A DNA stretch of 64,000 nt from Candidatus Abyssobacteria bacterium SURF_5 (GCA_003598085.1 QZKU01000026.1:8320-72319); one strand, 5' to 3'; numbered from the stretch's first letter, positions 37,742-47,771 are shown. Made by a program: numbers and translations. The notes: a model not told the origin generated them from the letters alone.

Positions 37742-37769
37742 TATATAGCACTGTCCAAACCATTATCAA
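37742..37769 (-). promoter_or_regulatory. Candidate sigma-70 promoter for DUF3237 gene
   Basis: On the minus strand: TTGATA (37764-37769), a 16-base spacer, TATATA (37742-37747). Leader about 65 bases. On the plus strand a TATAAT at 37845-37850 could serve AsmA, but it has no good -35 box. Confidence 0.4.
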
Positions 37770-37895
37770 CGGCAAATCCCGACGGTAAAGGCAAAATTCC
37801 AGACTTGCGCTCGCTATCGGCTAGTCGCAGTTGAATTTTGGGACTATAATTTGATCTAATATAAGTGGAGAAAGTGTCAATCAAGGAGGAAGCGC

Positions 37896-40010
37896 ATGCG
37901 AACAAAATATATTCTTATCGCCGCAGGAGCGCTGATCTTGATTGTGGCGATTGTGATCAGCGTGGTCCTGATCCGGTTTGACTACAATACGCTCAAGCCC
38001 AGAGCGGAGCGCGCGGTTTATCAGGCGACCGGCCGCGAACTGAATCTTGAGGGCGATGTCAAACTCCATCTGGGTCTTTCGCCCATACTTGCCGTTGAAA
38101 GTGTCACCTTCGAGAACGCCGAGTGGGGTTCTCAACCCAATATGGCGACGATGGAACGCCTCGAAGTGCAGGTCGCCCTTATCCCGCTCCTTCGCAGAGA
38201 CATCCAGGTCAAGAATCTGGTGCTCGTCGGGCCCGATATCCTTGTCGAAACCAGCAAAACCGGCGAATCAAATATATCCTTTGGTCAAAAACCGAAAAAG
38301 GAGGAGCAGCCTCCTGAGCCCAAACCCGGCGAGGATGGGGATGGACTGAAGTCATTCACTTTCGAGGAGGTACGAATAGAAAACGGGCGGCTGACTTACA
38401 AGGATCAGAGAAAGGATACTACCCACACTGCCACTCTCCTGAGCTTTCAAGCCACTGAAAAAAGCGGTGGTTTAATTCAAATGGAGGCCGAAGGCGCTTA
38501 TAACGAGAATCCGTTTGAAATGGAAGGTACAGTGGGCTCCCTTGCGGCAATCACCGATCCGCAGGATCCGTGGCCGGTGAAATTGAGGGCCAAGACGCTG
38601 GGAACCGATGTACATTTGAATGGAGCCGTTCAGGATGTGCTTGGGGCAAAGGGTATTGATTTGAATCTTATAGCAGAAGGGCAGTCCCTGACTGAAGTTG
38701 CGACATTGGCGGGTGTGAAAGAGGTTCCGGATCTTGGGAAGTTTGACTTGTCAGCCAGATTGACCGATCCCGCAGAAAACACCTATAAGTTGTCTGATAT
38801 CAAAGCGCACCTGTCTAATAGCGATATCTCCGGTACAGCGGAGTTTTCAATGGAGGGTGAACGACCTCGGTTTTCAGCGGCTTTTGAGTCGCAAGTCCTT
38901 GACCTTCGCTCAATCATGGCGGAGGAGAAGAACAATTCAAAGAAAACCGAGCCCGCCGGTCAGACCCAATCCACGAAACAGAAGGTTTTCTCAGAAAATG
39001 AATTGCCCCTGGATATCGTTAAAAAGGTGGATGGAGAGGCCAACCTGCAGGCTAAACACATCCTCTTGCCACGGCTCGCACTCACCGATTTGGCAACCAA
39101 GATCACCCTGAACAATGGAACACTTGCGATACAGCCGATACAGGCTTCAGCCGGCGGCGGGTCCTTCGCCGGCCAATTGAATCTGTCAGCAAAAGCCGAG
39201 ACAGCCGATCTGAATGTTAATCTGAAAATCGATCAACTCGACCTCGAGCGCATGCTGAGCGAGTTGGGAATTGTGGACCGCATCTACGGTAAGCTCGATG
39301 CCGATATCGAATTGACGGGAAACGGTGATTCAGTTGCCGAATTGATGGCCGGGTTGGACGGGAAGACCGTGATGAGCATGGGCGGCGGGCGAATCAATAA
39401 CAAATATCTATCACTGCTTGAAGGAGATTTTGGATCGGGACTCTTCCGCCTGCTGTACTCGCCGTCGGAAGGAATGGATTATACCGAACTGCAGTGCTTT
39501 GTCAGCCGGTTCGACATCAAGAACGGGCTCGCAAAGAGCACCGTCCTCCTCATCGCCACCGAAAGCATAACCGTGGCCGGCGAGGGAATCATTGATTTGC
39601 GAACCGAGGAACTCGATCTCGCAATTGTGCCTGCCGCTAAAGAAGGAGTGCTCGCCGAAGCCGGCGCCAGGACGGGAGTTGATATCGGCGAATTGAGCAA
39701 ATCCTTCAGACTCGGAGGCACTCTGGCGAATCCAAGGCTGGCGATCGATCCCCGGCAACCGGTGACGATCATCAGTCAGCTTTTGGGCGGTAAACAGGAG
39801 CCTTCCGGCATCGCCGCAGTTCTCGCCGGCGAATCGGAGGGCGACGATCCCTGCTCAATTGCTATGAACATTGCAGAAACAGGTGAGGTGCCACAGGCAG
39901 CCCCCAAAAAAGAAGAAGGGACAATCACGGAGCAACTGCCTGCCGATATGCCGGGCAAAGATGTTCTGGGCGAGGCGGAACAGCAGTTGAGGAAACTATT
40001 CGGGAAATGA
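37896..40010 (+). CDS. AsmA family envelope protein
   Basis: 704 residues. One N-terminal membrane helix at about 5-26 is followed by a large periplasmic domain with the AsmA opening (RAVYQATGRELNLEGDVKLHLGLSP) and many beta strands. A proline- and glutamate-rich linker is at about 130-145, and the AsmA C-terminal region with a VDIGELSKSFRLGGTLANPRL pattern is near 590-615. AsmA-like proteins bridge the periplasm and are linked to lipid transport and outer membrane assembly. Supports a Gram-negative host. AAGGAGG precedes the ATG. The end overlaps the convergent kinase gene by 15 bases. Confidence 0.88.
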   Translation: MRTKYILIAAGALILIVAIVISVVLIRFDYNTLKPRAERAVYQATGRELNLEGDVKLHLGLSPILAVESVTFENAEWGSQPNMATMERLEVQVALIPLLRRDIQVKNLVLVGPDILVETSKTGESNISFGQKPKKEEQPPEPKPGEDGDGLKSFTFEEVRIENGRLTYKDQRKDTTHTATLLSFQATEKSGGLIQMEAEGAYNENPFEMEGTVGSLAAITDPQDPWPVKLRAKTLGTDVHLNGAVQDVLGAKGIDLNLIAEGQSLTEVATLAGVKEVPDLGKFDLSARLTDPAENTYKLSDIKAHLSNSDISGTAEFSMEGERPRFSAAFESQVLDLRSIMAEEKNNSKKTEPAGQTQSTKQKVFSENELPLDIVKKVDGEANLQAKHILLPRLALTDLATKITLNNGTLAIQPIQASAGGGSFAGQLNLSAKAETADLNVNLKIDQLDLERMLSELGIVDRIYGKLDADIELTGNGDSVAELMAGLDGKTVMSMGGGRINNKYLSLLEGDFGSGLFRLLYSPSEGMDYTELQCFVSRFDIKNGLAKSTVLLIATESITVAGEGIIDLRTEELDLAIVPAAKEGVLAEAGARTGVDIGELSKSFRLGGTLANPRLAIDPRQPVTIISQLLGGKQEPSGIAAVLAGESEGDDPCSIAMNIAETGEVPQAAPKKEEGTITEQLPADMPGKDVLGEAEQQLRKLFGK

Positions 40011-41201
40011 TAACGCTGAGGTCGGCGCGAGAAGGCTTTGTTCTGCAGGCAAACTTATCCTGACAGTCGTCCCTCTATTCTTCTTGCTTCTGATGATCAT
40101 GCTTCCCTTGTGCGCCCGCACAATCTTTCTCGAAATACTGAGCCCAAGCCCTACGCCACCCGGTTTCGTACTGAAAAAGGGCTCGATGACGCGTGGAAGG
40201 TTCTCCGGAGAAATTCCGCATCCGCGGTCGGCGATTCTCAGTATCACCCGCTTCGGGTTTTGATATGGAAAATTTCGCGACCGGATCGCGAGTAAGCCAC
40301 CACGGGGCATTGCTTCAATAGAGTTGGTGATGATATTGGAAAGACCTTGCGCAAGTTTTTCCTTGTCTCCCATCACTCTTACCGAATCGACATCCAGCTC
40401 TTTTCTCACTTTGGTATTCTTGAGCTTGTAGCTTACCTTGTCCAGGGCCTCGTCTACCACCTCGCTGACGGTTAACGATGAAATCTGTAGATGCAAAGGA
40501 AGTGCATAATCCACCAGATAATTGATGACTTCGGCCAGAGCATTGACTCCGTAATGAAGCTCCCCCAGTATTTCGATCGTATTCCGCTGCCCTTTCACTT
40601 CCTTTGCCAACATCTCGATTCCCATTTCAATCACCTGCAGCGGATTTCGCACTTCATGAGCCACAAAAGCCACTGCACGCTCCAGGGCCGCCAGCCTCTC
40701 CGCGCGACTGAACAATTCATGTTTACTTCTTAACAAAGTGATGTCACTGGCAACCCCCGCAAATTTCACCACCTTCCCGTCCTTGTCGGTAATGGGAAAA
40801 CCCCGGTCTCGAATCCAGCGGATGGAAGCATCCGGCCGCACAATCCTGTATTCCATTTCTTCCTGATATCCACCCTTCATCCAATTAAAAACCCGCGGAC
40901 GGTCGCGCGGATGAATGGCTTCCAGGAAAGAATAAGGCTCCTTGTGCAGGCTTTCGCGGGAGCGCCCCCAGATCGTCTCATACGCCGGACTCACATAAAT
41001 CATCTTCTTCGGATATGGCGTGCTCATCCAGAAAACATCCTGAATCGTCTCCGTCACCAATCGAAACTTCTCCTCGCTCTCTTTCAACTCCTTGACGGCT
41101 AGCTCGCATTTGGTTGAGATTTTTTGCAGTTTATCCAGTTCCGCTTCGAGGTGAGCAACACTTTCCAGCAGTTGCTCCTTTGTTTTCGCCGTGCGCACCA
41201 T
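39996..41201 (-). CDS. PAS-domain sensor histidine kinase
   Basis: 401 residues and soluble. A short coiled coil at 8-45 precedes a PAS domain with PAC motif at about 46-160. The HisKA dimerisation helix has the phospho-accepting H182 in AHEVRNPLQ. The HATPase domain follows with N box NIITNSIEAMP, G1 DRGCGIS and G2 GGVGLGLS. No membrane segment, so it senses a cytoplasmic signal. No response regulator is adjacent, so its partner lies elsewhere. Divergent from the MFS gene across 192 bases in which only the extended -10 box of the MFS gene was recognised. Confidence 0.9.
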   Translation of the reverse strand: MVRTAKTKEQLLESVAHLEAELDKLQKISTKCELAVKELKESEEKFRLVTETIQDVFWMSTPYPKKMIYVSPAYETIWGRSRESLHKEPYSFLEAIHPRDRPRVFNWMKGGYQEEMEYRIVRPDASIRWIRDRGFPITDKDGKVVKFAGVASDITLLRSKHELFSRAERLAALERAVAFVAHEVRNPLQVIEMGIEMLAKEVKGQRNTIEILGELHYGVNALAEVINYLVDYALPLHLQISSLTVSEVVDEALDKVSYKLKNTKVRKELDVDSVRVMGDKEKLAQGLSNIITNSIEAMPRGGLLAIRSRNFPYQNPKRVILRIADRGCGISPENLPRVIEPFFSTKPGGVGLGLSISRKIVRAHKGSMIIRSKKNRGTTVRISLPAEQSLLAPTSALSFPE

Positions 41202-41352
41202 CGCGTTCTCAACAAATGCGTCTCTCGCTGGGAGAGCACGCAGGTCGTTACGTAAAATATCCTGTCCCTATTTTTGCACGAATGAGCCATTATTGCCACC
41301 GAAGCAAAGATCAATATGCCGATTTACTGAACCGCCCGCATTGCTTCTCGTA

Positions 41353-41361
41353 TGCTATAAT
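41353..41361 (+). promoter_or_regulatory. Extended -10 promoter for the MFS transporter
   Basis: TGCTATAAT, an extended -10 box (TGnTATAAT) that does not need a strong -35. Transcription would start near 41368, giving a leader of about 26 bases before the ATG at 41394. Confidence 0.5.
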
Positions 41362-41393
41362 GACAAAAATCTCACGGTCCCGGCCCGGCAGAT

Positions 41394-42662
41394 ATGAAAA
41401 ATTCTTCGAGAGCACCTCAAAACTGGCTGTATCTCGCTCAACTCAGCGTCAATTACCTCGGCTGGGTGTTCTGCTGGAACGTCGCCACTACCTACATGTC
41501 CCCAAACATCTTGCTCGGACTCGTAGACGATTCAGTAAAAAACACCCGTCTCGGACTGATGAGCGGCGCAGGGAATATCATGGTGATCATCCTGATTCCG
41601 CTCATTGGCGCCCTCAGCGACCGAACAACCAGCGAGATGGGCCGCAGAAGACCCTATTACATCGCTGCCGCATCCATGATGGCCGTCTTCATCATGCTGA
41701 TGGTCTACTCGGGAAACTATCTGTTCCTGCTCGCCCTGATAGTGCTCATGCATGCCGCGGCCGCGCTGTGGTTTCCCAACCGCGCGCTCGTCCGCGACAT
41801 CGTCCCCATCGAGCGCCGCGGCCGTGTCTCCGGCTTGATCCAGATAGCCAATCTGATCGGGATGATGTCTGCCCATGTTCTCGCACCACGGCTGGTGGAG
41901 GCCGGACGGCTGCTGCTTCTTGCCATTATCGCGGGCGCTGTCAACGTTGTCTCCAATCTCTGGGTCGCACTCGCCATAAGAGAGCCTGCTCCGGCCTTTC
42001 GGTCGGCGCGGCCGGCGGATTCATGGAAGGAAATCTATTTCCCGAAACTCGAAAGCGGCGACGGCCTGAAGAGACTGGCCGCCTTTAACCTCCTGACGCA
42101 GATGGGAATGGTGGCTATGGTATGTTTCCTGCTCTACTTCATCAAGGACCAGGTCGACCCGGTCCACTTCAACAAGACTTTCGGTACCGTCGTCCTCATC
42201 GCGATGACTGCGGCCATCCCGTCTTCGTTTGGCTCGGGTGTCATCGCCGACCGATTGGGACGCAAACGAGTGTTGCTTATCGGTTGCTTGCTCCAACTGG
42301 CTTGTATCCTCAACTTCCTCATTTCTCCGCGTCTGCACTCCACACTCTATATCAGCGGACTCCTTTACGGCCTGGGCAATGGCGCATACCTGAGCATGTA
42401 TTGGACGCTTGTTTCAGATCTGGTTCCCGAGGCCGATGCGGGAAAGTATATGGGATTGATGCAGTACACGTTCCTCATTCCGTGGGCCATTGTTCCCCCT
42501 GCTCTGGGTCCGATGGTCGACAGATTCGGCGCCTCGTCAGGACCTGGATACAACATTCTGTTCGTCGTGATCGTTTTCTTGCTGGCAGGAGGACTGATCA
42601 TGATCCGAAAAATCCCGGAAACATTTAAAACCGCACCAGCCCCTGTCGCTGATTTTTCTTGA
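41394..42662 (+). CDS. MFS transporter
   Basis: 422 residues with about 12 membrane helices. Loop 2-3 carries GALSDRTTSEMGRRRPY, which matches the DRT-xx-GRRRPY pattern of the sugar (GPH/SUC-like) branch of the major facilitator superfamily, and a second copy DRLGRKR lies after helix 8. A glycoside or sugar substrate is the most likely but not shown. No neighbouring catabolic genes. Confidence 0.82.
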   Translation: MKNSSRAPQNWLYLAQLSVNYLGWVFCWNVATTYMSPNILLGLVDDSVKNTRLGLMSGAGNIMVIILIPLIGALSDRTTSEMGRRRPYYIAAASMMAVFIMLMVYSGNYLFLLALIVLMHAAAALWFPNRALVRDIVPIERRGRVSGLIQIANLIGMMSAHVLAPRLVEAGRLLLLAIIAGAVNVVSNLWVALAIREPAPAFRSARPADSWKEIYFPKLESGDGLKRLAAFNLLTQMGMVAMVCFLLYFIKDQVDPVHFNKTFGTVVLIAMTAAIPSSFGSGVIADRLGRKRVLLIGCLLQLACILNFLISPRLHSTLYISGLLYGLGNGAYLSMYWTLVSDLVPEADAGKYMGLMQYTFLIPWAIVPPALGPMVDRFGASSGPGYNILFVVIVFLLAGGLIMIRKIPETFKTAPAPVADFS

Positions 42663-42694
42663 TTCCCGCCGATCTTCTGTGAAAGTTTGACTTC

Positions 42695-43462
42695 TTACCG
42701 CGAGCGGCTTCTACCCAGCTCAAAAGACATCCCGTCTTCAGCTACGACCACTTCACCGTGATACGCCCTTCGGCACTGGCCGGCCAAATCGTAACCGGCG
42801 GCAACCGGATATATATGCGTCAGCGCCAATTTCCTGCAAGCTGCGCGCTCCGCCATCTCGCCCGCTTTCTCCGGAGTTAAATGGCCGGGAACCGCTATCT
42901 CATTTGGATAAGAGCATTCCAGTATGAGCAAATCGCTTCCGTCCGCCAATCGAATTATGTTTTCACTGTAATCAGTGTCTCCTGAATACACCAGAGCGGC
43001 GCCGTCAGCCTCAAGACGATACGAATATGCCGGCTGCGTATGCTCGGCCTTTGTCAGATCCAGCCGCCATGTCGCCCCCTCGAGCGGCTCTCCATGCAGC
43101 TCCTCGATGAAGAGTTCGTATCGTTTCGGAGTAAGCCAGTCTCCGTAAGCTGTCACAAGATTCTCATAAAGCCTCTGAATGCCGGGCGGCCCAAAGAGCG
43201 CCAATGAATTCGTGCGGTTGACATCCGGAATGTTCAGCGCAAACAGAAGCGCCGCCAGATCGCCCACGTGGTCGGTGTGAAAATGGGTGAAAAACAGCAT
43301 GTCCAATGCCGCCCAATGAATCCCGGCATGCGCCATTGCCCTTACGGCGCCAGGACCGCAGTCGAAAACCAGCAATTCTTTCCCCACATTCACCGCAATA
43401 CAGGGCGAACCGCGGTCTGGATTCGGTATCCCGCAGCCTGACCCCACGATGGTTACTTTCAC
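42695..43462 (-). CDS. MBL-fold metallo-hydrolase (RNase Z-like)
   Basis: 255 residues. The metallo-beta-lactamase metal site is THFHTDHVGD near residues 59-68, with later ligands YSGDTDYSE and LTHIYP. Resembles RNase Z/ElaC and related phosphodiesterases but is shorter than RNase Z, so tRNA processing is unproven. GTG start with GGAGG seven bases upstream. Confidence 0.85.
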   Translation of the reverse strand: MKVTIVGSGCGIPNPDRGSPCIAVNVGKELLVFDCGPGAVRAMAHAGIHWAALDMLFFTHFHTDHVGDLAALLFALNIPDVNRTNSLALFGPPGIQRLYENLVTAYGDWLTPKRYELFIEELHGEPLEGATWRLDLTKAEHTQPAYSYRLEADGAALVYSGDTDYSENIIRLADGSDLLILECSYPNEIAVPGHLTPEKAGEMAERAACRKLALTHIYPVAAGYDLAGQCRRAYHGEVVVAEDGMSFELGRSRSR

Positions 43463-43583
43463 AATGGCTCCTCCATCTCTCCTTCTATCACCCTATTCAG
43501 AATTTATCAAGATATTATAGCTCTCCCAGCCTCTTGCGATTCCGATTTCCTGCCATTAATTTGTCATTTTCCCACATTTATCA

Positions 43584-43600
43584 TGTTTCAATACGAAACA
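43584..43600. promoter_or_regulatory. Palindrome, candidate enhancer-binding protein site
   Basis: TGTTTC-N5-GAAACA, a perfect inverted repeat of 6-base arms. It lies about 130 bases upstream of the predicted start of the sigma-54 promoter of dnaK, the usual place for a bacterial enhancer-binding protein. Role is inferred from position and symmetry. Confidence 0.5.
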
Positions 43601-43695
43601 ACAAGCGGCCTCACTCTCGACGATCTTACCATTCAGCGCCCCCATGAACAGATATAACCACCTGACAAGCAAAGAGTTACAAATAAATAATATAG

Positions 43696-43712
43696 TTGGC
43701 ACACCGGTTGCA
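43696..43712 (+). promoter_or_regulatory. Sigma-54 promoter for dnaK
   Basis: TTGGCACACCGGTTGCA. The -24 GG and -12 GC are exactly 12 bases apart and the hexad TGGCAC and TTGCA match the sigma-54 consensus. Transcription would start near 43723, about 50 bases before the dnaK ATG. The 310-base region between 43463 and 43772 holds only this promoter and the palindrome; no CIRCE element was seen. Confidence 0.65.
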
Positions 43713-43772
43713 ATCAATACAGTCGAGAAAATAACTCTGAACATGGACTCTTAAACTAAGGAGATGATTTTA

Positions 43773-45701
43773 ATGGCAAAAGTTATCGGCATAGATTTGG
43801 GTACCACGAACTCGTGTGTTGCAGTGCTCGAAGGCGGGGAATCCGTGGTCATCCCGAACAGTGAGGGCGGCAGGACAACGCCGTCTGTAGTCGCTTTCAC
43901 AAAGACCGGCGAACGACTGGTCGGCACAGTGGCAAAGCGACAGGCAATCACCAATCCCGAAAACACGGTTTTCTCGATAAAACGCTTCATGGGCCGCAAA
44001 TACGGGGAAGTAAGCAGCGAGATCAAGCTGGTGCCTTATAAAGTGAGCGCCGCGCCAAATGGCGATTGTCAGGTGGCGGCAGGCGGAAAGACTTACCGGC
44101 CGCCGGAGATCTCGGCGATGATTCTGCAGAAAATGAAACAGAGCGCCGAGGATTATCTCGGGCAGAAAGTGACTCAGGCTGTCATTACCGTTCCGGCCTA
44201 TTTCAACGACTCTCAGCGCCAGGCCACAAAGGATGCGGGAAGGATTGCCGGTCTGGAGGTTCTTCGGATCATCAATGAACCCACGGCGGCATCGCTGGCG
44301 TATGGTTTGGACAAAAAGAAGGACGAGAAAATCGCCGTTTATGACCTTGGCGGCGGCACATTCGATATCTCCATCCTCCAATTGGGTGAGGGCGTTTTCG
44401 AAGTGCTTTCGACCAACGGTGACACTCATCTAGGCGGCGACGATTTCGACCAAAGGGTCATCGACTGGCTGGCCGACGAGTTCAAGAAGGAACAGGGAAT
44501 CGACCTGCGGAAAGACCGGATGGCCCTGCAACGGCTGAAGGAAGCTGCGGAGAAGGCAAAGATCGAGCTTTCGAGCTCGCAGACAACCGATATCAATCTC
44601 CCATTCATTACAGCCGATGCGGCAGGCCCGAAGCACCTGAATATCACGCTGACTCGTTCGAAACTCGAGCAACTCGTTGACGATCTGGTCGAGCGAACGC
44701 GCGGACCTGTCATGCGGGCCCTCCAGGACGCCGGATTGAACCCCGAACAGGTCGATGAGGTTGTCCTTGTCGGCGGGCAAACCCGCATGCCGAAGGTGCA
44801 GGACCTGGTAAAGGGCATCTTCAAGAAGGACCCGCACAAGGGAGTGAACCCCGACGAGGTTGTCGCCATAGGGGCGGCGATCCAGGCGGGTGTTCTCGCC
44901 GGCGAGGTCAAGGACGTGTTGCTGCTCGACGTGACTCCGCTCTCGCTCGGCATCGAGACCAAAGGCGGCGTCTTCACGAAACTGATCGAGCGCAATACTA
45001 CCATCCCGACCCGCAAGAGCGAGATATTCACCACCGCGGAAGACAACCAGACCAGTGTCGAGATTCACGTGCTGCAGGGTGAGCGCGAAATGGCCTCCAA
45101 CAACAAGACCATCGGCCGGTTCCACCTGACAGGACTGCCGCCGGCGCCGCGCGGCCTGCCGCAGATCGAGGTGACCTTCGATATCGACGCAAACGGGATC
45201 TTGCACGTGTCTGCGAAGGACCTTGCGACCAGCCGCGAGCAGAAAATCCGCATCGAGGCGTCCAGCGGCTTGAACGAACAGGAGATAGACCGCATGGTAA
45301 AAGACGCTCAGGTGCATGCGGGCGAAGACCGTCAGCGTCGCGAAAAAGCCGATGCCACCAACCGGGCGGAATCGTTGGTCTACGAGACCGAGAAAAACCT
45401 CAGGGAGCTCGGAGACAAGTTGTCTCCTGATGCCAGAAGCAGCATCGAGACTGCCGTCGGGCGCGTTAACGAGGCAATCAAGTCCGGCGAAGTCGGCGAG
45501 ATTAAATCTTCGACCGATGCCCTGCAACAAACCTGGCAACAGGTGTCGAGTGAAATCTATCAGAAAGCCGGCGCACAGGCCGGGCCTCAGTCCGGCGCGG
45601 CGGGCGGACCGAGCGGAAACGGCTCGCGCAAGGAGGAAAGAGGCGGCGGCGAAGACGTAATCGACGCCGATTATGAAGTGGTAGATGAGGACAAAAAGTA
45701 G
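43773..45701 (+). CDS. dnaK: Chaperone DnaK (Hsp70)
   Basis: 642 residues, full length. The ATPase domain starts [15 protein letters not shown], with the DLGGGTFD and GGQTRMP phosphate loops and a [14 protein letters not shown] linker leading into the substrate-binding domain. The C-terminus ends in an acidic [20 protein letters not shown] tail typical of bacterial DnaK. I chose ATG 43773 because AAGGAG lies nine bases upstream; an ATG at 43764 overlaps the Shine-Dalgarno. No dnaJ or grpE adjoins; instead two hsp20 genes follow, so this may be a second, stress-specific DnaK copy. Confidence 0.96.
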   Translation: MAKVIGIDLGTTNSCVAVLEGGESVVIPNSEGGRTTPSVVAFTKTGERLVGTVAKRQAITNPENTVFSIKRFMGRKYGEVSSEIKLVPYKVSAAPNGDCQVAAGGKTYRPPEISAMILQKMKQSAEDYLGQKVTQAVITVPAYFNDSQRQATKDAGRIAGLEVLRIINEPTAASLAYGLDKKKDEKIAVYDLGGGTFDISILQLGEGVFEVLSTNGDTHLGGDDFDQRVIDWLADEFKKEQGIDLRKDRMALQRLKEAAEKAKIELSSSQTTDINLPFITADAAGPKHLNITLTRSKLEQLVDDLVERTRGPVMRALQDAGLNPEQVDEVVLVGGQTRMPKVQDLVKGIFKKDPHKGVNPDEVVAIGAAIQAGVLAGEVKDVLLLDVTPLSLGIETKGGVFTKLIERNTTIPTRKSEIFTTAEDNQTSVEIHVLQGEREMASNNKTIGRFHLTGLPPAPRGLPQIEVTFDIDANGILHVSAKDLATSREQKIRIEASSGLNEQEIDRMVKDAQVHAGEDRQRREKADATNRAESLVYETEKNLRELGDKLSPDARSSIETAVGRVNEAIKSGEVGEIKSSTDALQQTWQQVSSEIYQKAGAQAGPQSGAAGGPSGNGSRKEERGGGEDVIDADYEVVDEDKK

Positions 45702-45723
45702 AAAATGAAAGGAGGAAACGAAT

Positions 45724-46191
45724 ATGGCCATCATGAGATGGAGACCAAGAGCTGAAATGGATCCCTTCAGAGACCTGATGGGGATCCAGGATGAAATTAA
45801 CCGCCTGTTCGACTGGACTCTGAGCAGACGGCCGTCCGAGGGCGCCGGCCTGCTCCAGGGCGAATGGGCGCCGGCTATCGATGTGGCCGAAAATGAGAAC
45901 TCGGTCTTTGTGAAGGCGGAACTTCCGGGAATGAGCGAGAAGGACATTGACGTCAACATTTTGGGCAACACCTTGACGATCAAAGGCGAGAAAAAGAAGG
46001 AAGAGGAGAAAAAGGAACACAGCTACTACCGGCTCGAACGCTCGTACGGCTCATTCCAGCGCTCAATCACGCTCCCGACCGTGGTGGATTCCGCCAAATG
46101 CAAGGCCTCTTTCAAGAATGGCGTTCTCGAAATCGAGATGCCCAAGAAAGAAGAGGCCAAGCCGAAACAGATCAAGGTGAACATCGACTGA
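45724..46191 (+). CDS. Small heat shock protein Hsp20
   Basis: 155 residues. Alpha-crystallin domain at about 45-150, with the typical ELPGMSEKDIDVNILGNTLTI opening and the GVLEIEMPK strand near the C-terminus; the C-terminal IxI-like motif is KVNID. The N-terminal arm holds RDLMGIQDEINRLFDW. ATP-independent holdase that passes clients to DnaK. 22 bases after dnaK with GGAGG before the ATG, so it is in the same unit. Confidence 0.92.
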   Translation: MAIMRWRPRAEMDPFRDLMGIQDEINRLFDWTLSRRPSEGAGLLQGEWAPAIDVAENENSVFVKAELPGMSEKDIDVNILGNTLTIKGEKKKEEEKKEHSYYRLERSYGSFQRSITLPTVVDSAKCKASFKNGVLEIEMPKKEEAKPKQIKVNID

Positions 46192-46248
46192 TTTCCGAAT
46201 GGCCACGGAGACTGTCCGACAAGGTGCGACGGAGAATGTCCAGGCGAA

Positions 46249-46286
46249 GGGGACGGGCTCCATGTAGGGAAATGGCGCCTGTCCCC
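46249..46286. repeat. REP-like palindrome
   Basis: Inverted repeat with 15-base arms (GGGGACGGGCTCCAT at 46249-46263, complement at 46272-46286, 13 of 15 pairs match) and an 8-base loop. The GGGGACAGGCGCC core resembles the REP-like elements mobilised by RAYT transposases in many genomes. Only one copy was found in the window. Confidence 0.45.
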
Positions 46287-46389
46287 GAAGCAAGAATCAA
46301 TCGATCATCGAACTGTCTCATAGATCCAGTGCAAAAAACCGGCGTAAACAAAGCCGCGATAACCATACCTGATAAAGGAGGAAAAATAG

Positions 46390-46743
46390 ATGAATATCCC
46401 GAGGCCGGAAAAACAACGCTTTCGCATCCCTGCCGTCGAAATACGGGAGACGCCGACAGCCGTTATTCTCCAGGCCGAGATGCCGGGAGTCGACAAGGAA
46501 GATTTCGACATCCAAATCGACGGCGATGAATTGACCGTAAAGGGAAAACGCAAGCAACTGAAATCCGATCTGAGAGTGATCCACCAGGAAAGCGATTCCG
46601 CCGAATACCTGCGAAGCTTTATCCTGGGCGATGAACTCGATACCTCAGCGGTCGACGCAAAGACGGAAAACGGTATCCTCACGCTGACACTCCATAAGAA
46701 GAAAGAAGCGGCGCCCCAAAAAATCGCCATAAAAAGTGCATGA
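46390..46743 (+). CDS. Small heat shock protein Hsp20, short form
   Basis: 117 residues, almost only the alpha-crystallin domain: EMPGVDKEDFDIQIDGDELTVKGKRK near 31-57 and NGILTLTLHKK near 93-103. A short N-terminus of 15 residues lacks the longer arm of its neighbour. AAAGGAGG lies about ten bases before the ATG. About 200 bases separate it from the first hsp20, with a REP-like palindrome between. Confidence 0.9.
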   Translation: MNIPRPEKQRFRIPAVEIRETPTAVILQAEMPGVDKEDFDIQIDGDELTVKGKRKQLKSDLRVIHQESDSAEYLRSFILGDELDTSAVDAKTENGILTLTLHKKKEAAPQKIAIKSA

Positions 46744-46753
46744 GAGGACAGAT

Positions 46754-46800
46754 ACCCCGCCGGCATCGCGCCCACACCTGTTCGCGAGTGTCTGCGGGGT
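46754..46800 (+). terminator. Candidate terminator after hsp20
   Basis: ACCCCGC (46754-46760) pairs with GCGGGGT (46794-46800) around a 33-base loop, and is followed by TTGCTCTGTGT. The T-run is weak, so termination is likely but partial. Confidence 0.4.
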
Positions 46801-46819
46801 TTGCTCTGTGTCAAACCGT

Positions 46820-46848
46820 TTGATGTGAATGAAGATATGTGGTAAAAT
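46820..46848 (+). promoter_or_regulatory. Sigma-70 promoter for htpX
   Basis: TTGATG (46820-46825), a 17-base spacer, TAAAAT (46843-46848). Transcription would start near 46855, about 53 bases before the htpX ATG. Confidence 0.6.
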
Positions 46849-46907
46849 ATTGATGAGTCTGATGATAAAGCCGGGCTTCCCCAAAGGCCCAAGGAGGAAT
46901 ATTATTG

Positions 46908-47753
46908 ATGAATACTCTTCGGACAGCGTTCCTGCTGACAGCGCTCACGCTCCTGCTCATATTCGTCGGGCAGGCCGTCGGCGGCAGGGACGGCGCAATG
47001 ATCGCGTTCTTTTTCGCGCTGATCATGAATGTCGGCTCTTACTGGTTCAGCGATAAACTCGTTTTGAAAATGTACCGCGCGCAGCCGGTCTCGCCGAACG
47101 AGGCGCCAAGACTCTATTCGATGGTGCAGGAGTTGGCGCTCAGTGCGGGATTGCCGATGCCGCGCGTGTATATTATCCCGAGCCAATCGCCGAATGCCTT
47201 CGCGACCGGCAGAAACAAGAACCACGCCGTCGTGGCCGTGACACAGGGCATACTGAGTCTGCTTGACGAAAACGAGCTTCGCGGTGTGCTCGCTCACGAA
47301 CTCGCGCATGTGCGAAACCGCGACATGCTGGTCGGCTCGATAGCGGCCACGCTCGCCGGCGCCATCTCGATGCTGGGAATCATGATCCGCTGGGGCGCGA
47401 TGTTCGGCGGCTTCGGCGGCAGAGACGACCGAGACAACGGCGGCGTATTCGGCCTGCTCGCCGCTGCAATATTGGCCCCAATCGCGGCAACGATCATCCA
47501 ACTCGCCGTTTCGCGCTCGCGCGAATATGGCGCTGATGATTCAGGCGCTCGAATCGCCGGAAGCCCGTACGGACTCGCCGATGCATTGGCAAAGCTCGAG
47601 CGCGGCGCGCAGGCAAGACCGCTTCAGGCCAACCCGGCCTCGGCTCACCTGTTCATCGTCAATCCGCTGCGCGGTAAAAGCATCTGGAACCTGTTGAGCA
47701 CGCACCCGCCAATCGAGGAACGCATCCGCCGATTGCGCGCGATGAGGCCGTAA
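46908..47753 (+). CDS. htpX: Membrane zinc protease HtpX
   Basis: 281 residues. Two N-terminal membrane helices at about 5-46 precede the M48 protease domain with H130-E131-xx-H134 in [12 protein letters not shown]. Two further membrane helices lie at about 146-195, and the third zinc ligand is in a later [11 protein letters not shown] motif. It degrades misfolded inner membrane proteins during heat stress, fitting the neighbouring chaperones. AAGGAGG lies ten bases before the ATG. Confidence 0.95.
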   Translation: MNTLRTAFLLTALTLLLIFVGQAVGGRDGAMIAFFFALIMNVGSYWFSDKLVLKMYRAQPVSPNEAPRLYSMVQELALSAGLPMPRVYIIPSQSPNAFATGRNKNHAVVAVTQGILSLLDENELRGVLAHELAHVRNRDMLVGSIAATLAGAISMLGIMIRWGAMFGGFGGRDDRDNGGVFGLLAAAILAPIAATIIQLAVSRSREYGADDSGARIAGSPYGLADALAKLERGAQARPLQANPASAHLFIVNPLRGKSIWNLLSTHPPIEERIRRLRAMRP

Positions 47754-47771
47754 CGTAAAGGAGAAATTCTT

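Noticed and set aside
44430-45983. 517-residue open frame opposite dnaK
   Set aside because: Antisense shadow of the highly biased dnaK codons; no start context and no protein-like motifs.
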